Source of the DNA: Hygrocybe punicea
Lineage: Eukaryota; Basidiomycota; Agaricomycetes; Agaricales; Hygrophoraceae
Direction: 5' to 3'
Length of the DNA: 64,000 nucleotides
Assembly (NCBI GenBank): GCA_963556145.1
Contig: OY744463.1
Coordinates: 1,364,001 to 1,428,000, forward strand
Shown here: one piece after another, positions 33,701 to 44,694 of the stretch
How positions within the stretch are numbered: position 1 is the first letter of the stretch
Layout: each line of letters begins with the position of its first letter
Program-made: the position numbers and the translations under genes
Notes under the pieces: model-generated
Told to the model about the DNA's origin: nothing
Seen by the model: the letters and a program-made list of their open reading frames with translations, nothing else
Databases searched by the model: none

Positions 33701-36430
33701 ATGCCCCGGGCCTTATACGTGAGGCGGGACCATATCGTCCTCCAAGATCGTTGGGGGTGGTAGATGACCAAACTGTAACTCTGCTCTGCTCCTCCATCCT
33801 CGAATGCCTCTGGGACTCACATCGCAGGGTAGGATAAAAACGTTCAAAACCATAAGTTCTTGTAGCCCAGGGTGTGAGTTCTTGTGATCTGAAAATAGAC
33901 TGGGTGGTTCGTGCGAAAGTAAATAGGTACGGTGCTGTCGAGCAGTGATGGTTCGTAGATAGGTCGAATATCCAATAAATGTCGAGGGTGGGGAAAGGGG
34001 ATGGGACGGGACAAGGTACGGTGTAAACGGGGGAAAGGGAAAACGTACGGGTGCATTGGGCCATGCGGTGGCATCGGGGATTCTCGATACGAGGGGACTA
34101 GCGCTGGGGTGCTAAGTGGTCGCGGTGGTGACTCGTTTGGGTCCCTACGGGTCGGGGAAGTCGCCAGGGTCGAGAACGAGGTCGCGGGGAGCTGAACGAG
34201 GGCTCGAGGAGCCGGGTATGGTGCAAGAATCCGGCCGAGAGATGGTGACGTGGCGGAATGTGGTGGGGGTCTGGGAACGGTGGGCACGGTGGTATTGGAT
34301 CGAGGTGGGGTGCTCCGGGATGGTGAACGGGTGGGCGGCGAGCTTTGTGAGTCGGTCTGGAGCTGGGTATGTTGGCAGAACGGGGCTGCGCGATGGTGAC
34401 GTGGCGCCTGGCCCAGGTGTCTGGAAACGACGGCGGGGGCTCGTTTGGTGCAATGGAGGGGGACGGGGGGTCCTGGCCGGTGGAACGAGGGCACGGGAGG
34501 TCGAATGGGTCCGTGTGAGGCTGGGGTACACGAAAGAACGGGGGGGCGCGACGGATCCGTGGTGTGACCAAAAACGGCGGTGGGGGCTCGTTCGGGGCGT
34601 TAGCGAGACGCAGGGTGCTCTGGGGGGTGGGCCGCGAGATTGGTGAGCTGGTCTGGGGCCGGTTGTGCTGGCAGAACGGGGCCGCGCGATGGTGACGTGG
34701 CGCGTGGCTCGGGTGTCCGAAAACGATGGTGGGGGTTCGTTTGGCACAATGGAGGGGGACGGGGGTTCCTGGCCGGTGGAACGAGGGCACAGGAGGTCGA
34801 ATGGGTCCATGTGAGGCTGGGGTACACGAAAGAATGGGGGTCCAACGGGGGGTCCAACGGGGGGCACGACGGATCCGTGGTGACCAAAAAGGTCTGGGAC
34901 CGTGAATTCGGGGTGGCGTAGGCGAGCGCGGAGCTCCGGTACGTCGAACGAGGGTTCGTGGGGTTGGATGAGCGTGGGTTGGGGTGGGAATCCACGGGGG
35001 ACGGGGTCGCGGAATGCTGACGTGGGAGTTCGCTGGGGTGTCCATAGAGCGGCGGCGGGGCTCATTCGGGGCGACGAATAGGAACGGGGGGTTCTGGCCA
35101 GCGGAACGAGTGTGCGGCGAGTCAAATGGGTCCGTGTAGGGGTGGGGGTGGCGAGAAATGGGGGGTCTAACAATGGTGACGCGGCTGAACGCGGGTGGCC
35201 GTTGGGCGTCAAAAATGGACGTCGATGGTGTTCCTGGGACGACGTGGGGCAGAACAGGGGCCGTAAGACGTCGAAGGAAAGCTTGAGAGGCCGTCCTTGG
35301 TCTGAGAAGAGGAAACGGGGCGCGAACGCGGGTGGCGTGGCCTGGGGCTTTTGGGTGCTCAAAAAGGGTTGAGTCCGCGTTTCTGGGTCAACGATGGTCG
35401 ACGCGGGGCCCTGGTGGACTGAGCGAGGGTGCCGGGGGGTAACGCAACTGAGGTACGGCCGTGAATGAAGGGAAAATGCGCCGTCGCGCAGCAGGGGTGG
35501 TGAGGCCGAAAAAAGGTCGTCTCGCGAGAAAAAAAACGTCAGGAGTGAGAAACCGAGAGTAAAAGAGGTGCGTGGGTCAAAAAACACTCTCATCACCACG
35601 TTGGAGTGGTACCGAGGTACCACTCCGGGGGCTCACGCAGGACTCGAGGGAAAGGTCGACTGGATAGGAAGGATGGACTGACTACTACATCTGGAAGGCT
35701 ACTGACTAGGTCAAACCGTGGGAACCTGATCACGTGACTGACCAGGCACAACTACTACAATGTCCACGATGTTGGCTCGATACCTGCCATCTGCGCTTGG
35801 GCCACGCAATACATCAGGCATCCTTCCATCCAGCCCACCTGCTGCGTCAGACCGGGCTACCCAACCCATGTATGCATCAGCCATCTTCTCCATTTGCCCA
35901 GCGAAGAGATTGTGGAGGTTTTCTGTGCGATCTCGTCGTGTGCGATGGTCGGCAGCATGCTTTCGACTGCAAGGTAATCAGTGTCGATCACAGAACACGG
36001 ACTGTTAGCTGACCATTTCATTTTATCCTTCTTCAGGTCCTCTGCCACAGCTCGAGCTACCTCTGCAAATTCCCCGCCAGCATGGCTGATATCCATGTAA
36101 TCAGTGCCGGTGAGCACGTCATCCATCATTAACCAATCCCCATCTCTCTCATCGGGGGAGCCATTGCGTAACTCATCATATGCACGGCGCTCCGCTGCAG
36201 TCATTTCTGAAAAGTGATCAGTCAAAAATCAGTCAATACACACAGTTCTTACCCAGTAGTCGAAGTCTGTGTAGTTCAGCTAGGGAGACGTGGCGTGCAT
36301 TAATCTGTCGGCCACCAAGTGATTCCTTGAAGGGCACACGACGACCAGAAGCATTAGACTTACTCCCTGAGTATGTGACCTTTCGAGAAGACGATGAGGT
36401 GAGGTTGCGGGTCTTTGTGCGCTTGCTCAT
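30706..36430 (-). CDS. KDZ transposase, interrupted by an LTR element
   Basis: The minus-strand gene starts MSKRTKTRNLTSSSSRK (36430). N-terminal exons carry the CxC1-like region (RKHAADHRTRRDRTENLHNL; MEKMADAYMGWVARSDAAGG; ANIVD). After the LTR insertion the gene resumes with AFIRQGFIPCSPVKPTVAIT, VHLRSPHLAVQPFVKALCDL, HFSDAYDVYLAIRSTVDKRV and DTPNWRLRHCCPACTYKL. The KDZ core follows: MWGIFDETGIFLSLCRHGFV, GGGYDIGCKFGTTV, LVGAFHGHAHNRICQLSHL, NDLEGCEPAFSRSN. The C-terminus has a coiled, charged region and an acidic tail ending AIYEILYL. KDZ transposases use an RNase-H-like fold to move DNA. Exons join in frame with normal introns. I saw no stop other than those caused by the insertion at 33424-35759, so the gene was probably active until then. 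Confidence 0.88.
33424..33581 (-). repeat. 3' LTR of the TRIM-like element
   Basis: 158 bp, identical to the right copy. Positions 33425-33448 form a perfect inverted repeat, GGAGTGGTACC-GA-GGTACCACTCC, right at the LTR edge. Confidence 0.88.
35602..35759 (-). repeat. 5' LTR of the TRIM-like element
   Basis: 158 bp, identical to the left copy, including the terminal hairpin-forming repeat. Confidence 0.88.
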
Positions 36431-36808
36431 GGCAGGAGTTGAGAAGGTTTGATGCAGCGCATCATGTCAGCCACAATTCTGAACGCGTGCACCAAGCCAC
36501 AATTCTGAATGCAGGTAGTCAGTAATATTCAGTAACGGATCAGCATCGATCAGTCACTTTAACGGATCGTGAGCCCTACTTCAAGTTAGTGATTTCTGTA
36601 GCACCACATCTTGTATCTAGCTAGGCCTGTGTATCCCAACTGTGCACACCGTCAACTCTTCTTGTAGGAATCAGTTCAATTTCAGATCACAGCAAGGGCA
36701 AGTCAAAACAGTTGATAGTCGGCATCGGTACATACAAAGCGAGGTAGTTATGAAACACACTGGTACTACACTACCCACAAAACACAATCATTGGGCCCAA
36801 CCTAACCC

Positions 36809-37686
36809 TCACTGCGATGGTGACATGGTGATCTCGTGTTTCACGTCGCCAGCCATGTACCCACGGATGAACAGGCAGTCGGCTTCAGCAAGGCTGCGTG
36901 CACGCTCAATTATGGGGTTGGAGGTGTGACCGAGGGCAGAGCGAGCGCGTGTCCTGCAGGTGCTGTTAGCATGTGATAGGCCATTTCATTCTAGTATTTA
37001 CTTTCCGTGATAGACACCCGGGAAGATGCCCTGCAGAACCACCCAATATGACTCTTCGTCGCATTGCCCAGCTGCACGGGGGCCTGGCGAGGGCGGTGTT
37101 GGCGTCGCCACACTCCAGACGCTTTGGGGTGCATGTTGGGGAGTGCGAGGAGCCTGATAGGAGATACTACCTGTAGTTCCATTAGCAACAGCGGTCTCCC
37201 ATGCTTCCTGTGCTGCATCGATGGTGTGATACCCATGGTAGTTAGCGTTGGGGAAGCCGCTTGTCATTGAGGAGCAAGCATTCCTGTCTTTAGGGTTAGC
37301 AAAGCATCCACGTCGATAACCTGAACTCACCAAGAATGAAAAACACCCATTTTCCTTCCGTTGAAAACTACGTATGCTGCGTTTTTTCCGGTCCTGGGGC
37401 TGTCGAGTCTCGTCAGTGGGATGGGAGCGCGTTGAAGTGCCTGCTGTGTGGCGATTTCAAAAACATCTTCGGCTACAGGAAAGTTCATACCGCCGTCCGG
37501 CAATGTTAGAGACGCGGTGGATGAGGTTAGGATAGAGGATACAGAGGTTGGAGATGAGGGAGAGGATGGAGACGGTGACCTTGAAGGTGCCGGGATTTGA
37601 GACTGCGCATTCCCGACATCCAAAGTTTCTACATGACTGGTCAGTAAAAGTGTAGAGGCGTTGTGGAAACACGTACCGATTTTCAT
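36809..37686 (-). CDS. RNase H1 N-terminal-like (hybrid-binding) protein, KDZ cargo
   Basis: Four exons in frame. Exon 1 is only MKI plus one base (37686-37677), donor GTACGT. Exon 2 starts ETLDVGNAQSQIPAPSRSPS and reaches AAYVVFNGRKMGVFHSW. A 3' intron with TTTGCTAACCC joins NACSSMTSGFPNANYHGYHT. That forms one full RNase H1 N-terminal domain: Y-V-V-F-x-G-R-x-x-G-V-F-x-x-W, then G-F-P-x-A-x-Y-x-G-Y, then AAQEAW. A second partial copy follows (SYWVVLQGIFPGVYHGK), spliced over a GCTAACAG branch site to TRARSALGHTSNPIIERARS and ending at TGA 36809. In RNase H1 this domain binds RNA/DNA hybrids and dsRNA. No catalytic RNase H domain is present here. It is divergent from the Lys-rich gene, with 78 bp between start codons. 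A role in element biology is inferred. Confidence 0.75.
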
Positions 37687-37764
37687 AGTGAATGGAAGAT
37701 GAGGAAATACTGCCAGTGAGCACGTGGTCTTGTTGACCGTAAAACTTTTCCCTGCATTCCATTC

Positions 37765-39303
37765 ATGTCTCCCCCTCAAGAGGGCTCCGGCACCTGGGCT
37801 GAGCGGAACCCCACCAAGGACATCATCAATCCTGGGCAGCGCACAAAATCATCTGCTACAACAGCCACGCGGAAACTTGCGCGTGAGCGGACGAAGATCA
37901 AAAACGCGAAGCTCCAGGCCGATATTGATGCCCTAGTCGATGAACTCAACATCAAAATTGAAGAAATTGCACGTACACACAGTCGGAAAGTCAAGTACAT
38001 CCAGCGGATTGTCAAAGCCAGCACATCATTTACCAAAAAACGAGCTCCGTCTTTGCACAATGCTCTCGCGCATTTTAAATCGGCGGAATTGAATGAAAGT
38101 ACATGATTTCGTTTCACTTCTGACAATGTTTGCTTATGATGCGGAATTTTAGACCTGCCTGCTGGCGAGCGACTCCGTCTTGCAGAACTCCAATGGCTTG
38201 CCAAAGAGGACCCTAACCTTCAAGACATGACGCCGGAAAAGAAAGACGAACTAATTGCTGGTCTTGAAGAGGATCGCGCCACGAAAGCATTTGGTGCCCG
38301 CCCTTCTAATGTCTCTGCAGCGAAGGATGTTCGGGCCACAGTGGATTGGATCAGCTATGAGGTCAGTAATGTCATGTTCAACATTGCACAATGAAGTTGA
38401 ACCCCCGGACAGCTTGACAACCTTGCTGAACGCACCGGCACACATGCTATCGCATTTATTACTCGCGGACATGTCAACAACACGATGGAGCCGGAGTGGC
38501 TGGAATCTGGGTGCTCGATGGATTTCCTCTGGGAGACCTACAACATGGATCCCTGGGACATCACACGATCATTTGAGCAGTGGGCATGCTCTCGTGCTAA
38601 GAGTCGGTGACTTTTTTTTCGCTACTGCAGATGGCCTAATAATGTAACAGATGGTGAAGCCCGTGACACATTAGCATTGGTTTGTGCTGAGTGCACAAAA
38701 ATGATTCTGTCGGGCCTCAGTAAGTTGATCCACTGGCCGTTTTTACAATGTCTGACTGATACCCTGACAGGATTTGCTACCAAGGCTAAGGATATGGTTA
38801 TGAACTACGCAAACTACGAGACCTCCATTGTCGAGCGCCACAAAGTCAAACTAGTTGGCTGGACCTTTTCACAACTTGTCAGTCCCTCCGAAATTGGCGC
38901 GATGAGCGACATTCGAAAACTCCGAGATGCGCTCAAGTCGGGGTCATGCAAGTGGGTCCGGCTGTCGAAGCGTGAGGTAGCGCAGCATGTCGCTGAGCTC
39001 GAGGACCGGCGAACTCAAGGTGAGGTCATCGGGAAGAAGCGCAAGGAACGGAGCGACAAAGGGAAGAAACGACCACGCAAGCCCACCCACGATAGTGATA
39101 CACCCGACCCCGGCAGCGACAATGGCAGCGATGTAGAAGAAGATCGCCCGCAGAAGAAGAAAAAGAAGTCGGTACCGAGCAAGAAGTTGAGTGGCCACGG
39201 GAGGAAAGCCTCGAAGGCTGTTGGTCAAAGGAAGGTAAAGCGGGCCCTTGCGAAGAGCAAGGCAATCGTCTCGGATACCGAGGATGAGAGTGGGGATGAT
39301 TGA
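37765..39303 (+). CDS. Lys-rich unknown protein, KDZ cargo
   Basis: Five exons join in frame. Exon 1 (MSPPQEGSGTWAERNPTKD ... coiled coil KLARERTKIKNAKLQADIDA). Exon 2 after TTTTAG (NLPAGERLRLAELQWLAKED). Exon 3 (LDNLAERTGTHAIAFITRGH, then NNTMEPEWLESGCSMDF). Exon 4 (DGEARDTLALVCAECTKMIL). Exon 5 (FATKAKDMVMNYANYETSIV, KLVGWTFSQLVSPSEIG), with a C-terminal Lys/Ser/Asp-rich tail (KKRKERSDKGKKRPRK, RPQKKKKKSVPSKK) that looks like nuclear-targeting and nucleic-acid-binding sequence. No stops inside. I recall similar unknown proteins in Agaricomycete genomes but not a function. Its place inside the transposon makes it cargo. Confidence 0.7.
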
Positions 39304-40049
39304 GTAAGTCCCTACGAGCTCAGGTATATCCCAGCCCTTCTGGTTATTGCACGGCTAGCTGATGCCTCCCCCAGTGAATGTCGATAGCCCTGCTGCCCAA
39401 ACCATAACCCAGATCACTCACCCCCATGCCCTGCCAGTTTCGTGTCTGAAAATCTCCAACCCCCCCTCTCTGTTCCCTCCCTCCCCATATATACCAGTTT
39501 CTTGAACCAACATGTAATCGTGATGTCAATTCATGTGTGGTTTCCCAATCCATCTAGTGATAAGGTACATGAAGATGAACTACAAGTCTGCCCCCTAGAT
39601 ATACTGAGAAGTCATGAAATGTTGAGCTTGGTGGGATGATGAGCTCGGGAGGCGGGATGATGAGCTCGGAGGGCGGGATGATGAGCTCAGAGGGTGGATG
39701 GCGAGCGCATGTGAGCAGGATGTTGAGCGCACGTGAGTGGGATGTTGAGCGCACGTGAGGGTATGGTTGGCTTGGTATGTCCAAATATGGGCAGCCAACA
39801 GTGACCAAACATCTACATTCGGAGAAAGCGCTGTATGTCCTAATTGGGACAACAGTGAGCGGGTTGTAGTACGGGACATCAATGTCCGGGCCTTCGGGTT
39901 AGTGAATAGGTGCTAAGTTGCTACTAGTTATTGCAGAGTTATTGTAGGAGGCACTAGCTAAGATAAATACCCTCAAGTTAGAGAGGTTAGCAAGATGGTA
40001 TGTAACCTCTAAGGAGAGGGCTTAGGTGGGCTTCTCAGGTGACTTGATC

Positions 40050-40609
40050 ATCAATGACATTAGACATGAGTAGTTTTCTACACTCTCATTGTTCCTCAAT
40101 GTTAGGACATCAATAATGTCTTCGGCCGACAGGGCCCTGCCCTGTAATAACTGTTGGACAAATAGTGTGCGTGGATTCATTAAGGTCAATATCATCATAA
40201 ATGCTTTTTTTTGAGTCATATTATTGTCTCTCAGGGCGAACCCTATGTCAGACCTTACATACAAGGGCAAAGCATATATGAAACGGGAACCTTCCTGGAA
40301 CCTGTGCCTCTGGTTTGCAAGTGCAACCATGACAGAGTAAGTCCCCCATGGCTCCAGCATATCCATGCTGTTTTAATCGCCTGACCTGACATATGAGGGG
40401 GCCCATTGTCTGAGACTGGTGTGGTGGATAAATGGGTAGTCTAGACCAGCTAAGTGCCTGGCTGCCTGAGCAGACATGCACAGAGGGGGGCTGTCACAAG
40501 GAGGAGAAGCAGAAGAGGATCTGAATGAGAACTTGAGGATGGGAAGTTGTGTGGGTTGAGGGTCGATTGCTGGGTGTGAGACTAAGTCAAGGGGGTTGAG
40601 ATTGCTCAT
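40050..40609 (-). pseudogene. Unknown gene split by the KDZ transposon
   Basis: The minus-strand frame from 40366 encodes MDMLEPWGTYSVMVALANQR, then GSRFIYALPLYVRSDIGFAL and TLRNNESVENYSCLMSLMIKS, running straight into the KDZ end. An upstream piece at 40609-40373 may be an earlier exon. Deleting the KDZ element and one duplication extends the frame by EIKSFFNISCQ on the far side. No family recognised. Confidence 0.45.
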
Positions 40610-40715
40610 GTGTAGGTGTGACAGGAAGGTGTCCCAGCATAGGCGAGCAGAGGGTGAAGGGAGGAGGTGTACTGCATTGGAGTAGGTTAGCTATGTGAGT
40701 GTGGGAGAGGAGAGA

Positions 40716-41804
40716 TCACCAAATGAGTCTTTTAGTCTCCCTGTGCTTTATATGAATGTTCATAGTGTAAATGGGGGGAAGGTCTGAATTGGTCGTGTAT
40801 TCAACCACCAACTTCATTGGGTTTGGGATCCCGAGTTTAGAAAGTTTCAGGAAGTGTTCATTGAGAGGCTGTGAAAGCAATTTGAGGAAGTCTGCATTGC
40901 ACTTACCTGAAGAGGTATTTATCGACTCTGGATCTGGAAAAAGATGACCACTGGCACCCTCGGCTCTGGCCTGGGATGGTGAGAGATCAAGAAGGCATTT
41001 GAAGAATGGGGTGGAATATTCTGGGTTCTCCCACCTCGAGAGCATCTTTTCATAGGACTTCATAGCGACATACATGAAGATACCAAGGGTGTCTGCATTA
41101 TTTTGATCCACTCCATTTAGAAGGTCGATCACGGAGGCTGCATGGGATTGAAATGTTTGCGATGTCCTAATACAAATCATGAGAAATTGAGATATCGAGA
41201 CACTGCTTCTTACCAAGTCTCTCTCACATAGGGCAAAGGGTCACGTGGGTCAATGCCAGTTGGCTCTGGATAAATAAAACAGGGACTTTCCCTTTGAATG
41301 TCTGGGCATCGGATATGTCTGACCTTAACTTCACAATCCTGGGGTTCACTGTTGTGAAGAATGTTGGGGTAGTGGTGGTAAAAGTACTACCCTCAGGCTC
41401 ATGAACAGAAAGGTCGGCGCTTGAAGCTATGGTGACAACTTCATGCATTCGGACTAGCAGTGTTGCTAGTGTGGTCCTGCATTGTAGTTGTTCCCGTTCT
41501 CCATCTTGAAGTTGCTGGCAGCTCTCAGTCACCTGAATGATTGGCTTGAGTTTGTACTTTGACGATGAAGATGTAGCAGTGGCAGTTGAAGATGTAGCAG
41601 CAGAGGATTGTTGTTGGAGATGCCTGAGGAGGGTGGTGAGCATCCTAAACATTGCATGAAGGTCTGACATGGTGTGGGAGAAAGCGAGAACTTGAATGGC
41701 CTGTTGGATATGTTTGAGTTTACTGTGAGAAAGGGAATGTCATGCCAATGCTTGAATAAAACCGATTCCAGAGTCCAAATGAATACAAAGCCGAAGTGTC
41801 CCAA
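40716..41804 (-). pseudogene. OTT_1508-like deaminase gene, truncated copy
   Basis: The exon boundary DPLPYVRETW joins across a GTAAGA...GTATTAG intron near 41219-41166 to TSQTFQSHAASVIDLLNGVD, then DTLGIFMYVAMKSYEKML and LNEHFLKLSKLGIPNPMKLV. These blocks match the better-preserved copy at 44695-46265 on the other strand. The copy stops at 40716 before the deaminase motif (H-C-E) is reached, so it is a 3'-truncated relic. Upstream Ser/Thr-rich sequence (41224-41670) is the variable N-terminus. Confidence 0.5.
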
Positions 41805-42065
41805 TCTACAAGAAAAGGTATTCTAGATCACAAGGGTTAGTTATAAACGGGCTAAGCATAATATTATCATGACAACAGATGTCCTAGGTTTGGAATCAAA
41901 GAGGGCTCTTTCAGCAAATTCTCCACAGTGGTGCTGTTCACTTATTGGTGCCTTTCATATATTAGCTTCCTAGCAGTGAAAACCAAGTTCTGTCGACCAC
42001 GATCATCAATGCAAGCTAGTGTTACCTGATGTTGCATATCGATCACCAACCCGAAGCGATGAAAG

Positions 42066-43400
42066 TCAGACATCGGGGCACCATGGGCAAGGGCAAATGG
42101 CTAACATGTTATGAATACTAGCTAGGAGAATTCTGAGCAAAGATTCAGTGTTGTTAGTGCAACTGTCATCTTGCAGGCTAAGAGATAACCTACTTCTCAG
42201 GATAATCCACAGAATAAGTGAATATTCGAGAGTAGAACCATCATGTAATCCTGTCACAGCAGCTAATGACGATGCCATGGGCCCAAGCTTCCAGGAACTC
42301 ATCATTGAGGAGGGTCATCCATTGGGCATGCATGAGCTCTTGGTTCTTTACCTCCTGCAGTCTGCTTGGTGGTGAAATCCTTGAAGGCCCCAGGAAGCTA
42401 TCAAATGTCGATGAGAGGTGAACAGTTAATCTGCAGAAGCACTTACAGAATGAAAATAGGTGATGTGATGACAGAGGGTTTACACCAGTAATATTTGGAT
42501 TTGTTTCCAAAAAACATGTAAAGGGGCCAAATCTTCGCATCACCAAAAGATGTTAGGTGCATAACATCTGACCAGAACATCTGCGCAGCCACCACTTGTG
42601 GAAGGTTGCATCCCAGCTCTGCAGGGGAATCTTGCAGTTCACAATGGGTGTTGATGAAGGCAGGAGATGTGTAAAGTTCACCCTGAATACGCATAGGGCA
42701 AGGAACTTCACCTGGCTGCAAATTTAGTTTGAATGGCTCATAATGAAGATACTGATGATTTCCCGTCGAATTTGAAAGCATTTACGAATGACCGACACCA
42801 GACTGCCATGATAGAAGTCGTCAATCATGTAGCTTCAAGCACTGGTGTTGGGATCTGGTGAGACGCCATGGTGAATCTGATATGGAATGGTCACAGGTGT
42901 TTGCTTCCATCCGGCATCCTCATCCAACCATTCTTCATCCTCGCCACTGGCTAGAATATTGTTGATCTCGCTTCATTTGGTATCTCAAATGGCAGCAGGC
43001 TCAAAGTCACGATCTCTGACCATTAAAGCTAGACTGAGATTTCTGAATGCCACCATTCCAATACCACTCACCTTGACTGTGCCAAGTGTTCAGGACGGTA
43101 TGCAACATATTTGGGCTATCACAGCTCTACCACACTGCAGAATTGTTTGCACAATCCAGAGGAGTACAATGAGTTATCCCATCTCAATCCCCTTCCACTT
43201 CCGCTCGGCAAATATTCTATCCATATCCAAACCACAGCTCATTGCCGCTTACAGCATACTGCTCCTGAGCTTGAGCCCAACGATGAACTCGATGGAATTG
43301 ATGAGGGGTGGCCATGGTAAAAGTGGTGGTGGTTGCGGCAATGGATCTCTGGACCGTGAGGGGGTCAGCGATTGAATCTTCGGGTCCATGGCACACATTC
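42066..43400 (-). pseudogene. Plavaka-type transposase remnant
   Basis: Minus strand. HYEPFKLNLQPGEVPCPMRI, GELYTSPAFINTHCELQDSP, LPQVVAAQMFWSDVMHLTSF, AKIWPLYMFFGNKSKYYWC and KPSVITSP match the N-terminal half of Plavaka transposases (G-E-x-Y-x-S, M-F-W-S-D, L-T-S-F-G, W-P-x-Y-x-x-F-G-N). An LQEVKNQELMHAQWMTLLND ... AHGIVISC block follows, and a CPCPWC pair near 42070. Multiple stops and shifts. Plavaka elements are CACTA-related DNA transposons of fungi. The C-terminal half is missing. Confidence 0.7.
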
Positions 43401-43663
43401 CATCAGGGGGTCATCAGCTTGGTTTCATTGTCTGGGATAACACCAACCTACGGACAATATTTAATGAGCCATTATATTTCATTGTCCTCAAAATAATAAA
43501 CCTCCATTGCAACCACTGGGTCTGCTGCCTGCGGTGCCAAACCCGCCAGGGGCACCTCATTAGTCTCCAAAGACGATGAAAGAAGTCAATGCCTTTTGGG
43601 ACCTTTCCAGAACTGTTTTGCTTTATCCAGAGCACAGAAAGGCACTTTTTGATGATTGGCATG

Positions 43664-44690
43664 TGCGCTTGTGATTCATGTTCCTAAGGGCATACAATAC
43701 TAGTGTTGGCAGTTCAAGTGAGTCAAGCTTGCAGGTGGCCCAAGTTATAATCATTTCTTTAAGGAAACAAACTTGGCAACTAATTCTATGGTGCACATGA
43801 TTAATACAACAATGTGAGTAGGCAAAGGGCTATAAAACTAATTGAAGTACATGTGTACATGTAATGTTCAGATGGTGGCGAAAAAACATGACTTCAAGCT
43901 TCAGTTCACATTTTTATTGCCAGGCATGTTTAGGGCTGGCAGTTAGAAGGTGTCATGTGATCTGAGCCACCTGACCCTCCCTTACCTAAGCTGAAGAATA
44001 GTCTCACAGCACGGTGCACACCGGCATTCACTGCTGGCAGAACTTGCCACCAGTACTGGCAGTGAAGTTCAGTTGCAGGGTTCTACAATTAAAGGTATTT
44101 ATGATCAATTAATTGAGTCATGACGGCGCAAACACTACTAATACCAGCAGTACCACTGTACTGTCACGCTCAGGCTCACCGGCAGGCCCAACTTGAAGTT
44201 CCACCTCTGAGTCCTAATCCACCATGACTCAGGCTGGCACTGCAGTTCTGAAGTCAGTCGGACTCGGAACCATACCAAAATGACCAATCCCAATGATCAC
44301 CATGACGATAGTCTTTCTGACAAGACGATAACATTCTGAACTATCACAGCCATGTTGGAGATGCTGCAAGATCCTTCATTTGATATTGGCTTATCCATGG
44401 GGAAGGCATCATTGATGGCCTCACTCCCGGGCCAGTGCCCAGTCACAGTGTAGAACCAAGATGAGCATCACTCGCTGGGGGCACTGGCCACCCTTCTAAT
44501 CAGGCACCACAGATTCACAGCTGTGACCTTGAAGGAGCCTTCAACACCGGATTCTCCCACTATGGAGCTTGTTGTATGCAATCATGAACAAGATCAGGGC
44601 TTTACGCCCATAGTCAGTGATTCATGCACTTGAAATGATTCCTTGAGTGCCTTGGGTTACAATGGGGATAAAATTTCTATTTCTCATCCA
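43664..44690. other. Interval without recognised gene
   Basis: About 1 kb between the Plavaka remnant and the second deaminase-like copy. No coding signal or clear repeat was seen. Confidence 0.35.
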
Positions 44691-44694
44691 GATG

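Larger units (their letters stand above)
33424..35759 (-). mobile_element. TRIM-like LTR element (2,336 bp) inside the KDZ transposase
   Basis: Two identical 158-bp direct repeats (33424-33581 and 35602-35759). Read on the minus strand they run TGTAGTAG...CACTCCA. On that strand a TGGTGATGAGAGTG site lies just after the 5' LTR (right side), as a primer-binding site should, and a purine run GAGGAGGAGGGG lies near the 3' LTR. The orientation is therefore minus. Flanks are ACAT and ACGT, a 4-bp duplication with one difference. The interior has no gag or pol; its long Pro/Arg-rich open frame comes from GC-rich internal repeats. Confidence 0.85.
30256..40041 (-). mobile_element. Complete KDZ transposon (9,786 bp) with cargo genes
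   Basis: The terminal inverted repeats are 303 bp (30256-30558 and 39739-40041), starting CACCTGAGAAGCCCACC, with one mismatch noticed. A perfect 8-bp duplication ACTTGATC flanks it (30248-30255 and 40042-40049). Inside the arms are GAGCTCATCATCCCGCC repeats. It carries three genes: the KDZ transposase (minus), a protein with RNase H1 N-terminal-like motifs (minus), and a Lys-rich protein (plus). A younger LTR element sits in the transposase. Long TIRs and 8-bp duplications match what is known of Zisupton/KDZ elements. The near-identical arms argue for recent movement. Confidence 0.9.

Noticed and set aside
34145..35623. Long Pro/Arg-rich open frame of 492 codons
   Set aside because: It lies inside the TRIM-like element, starts in its LTR, and consists of internal repeats with high GC. 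No gag, RT or integrase motif is present.
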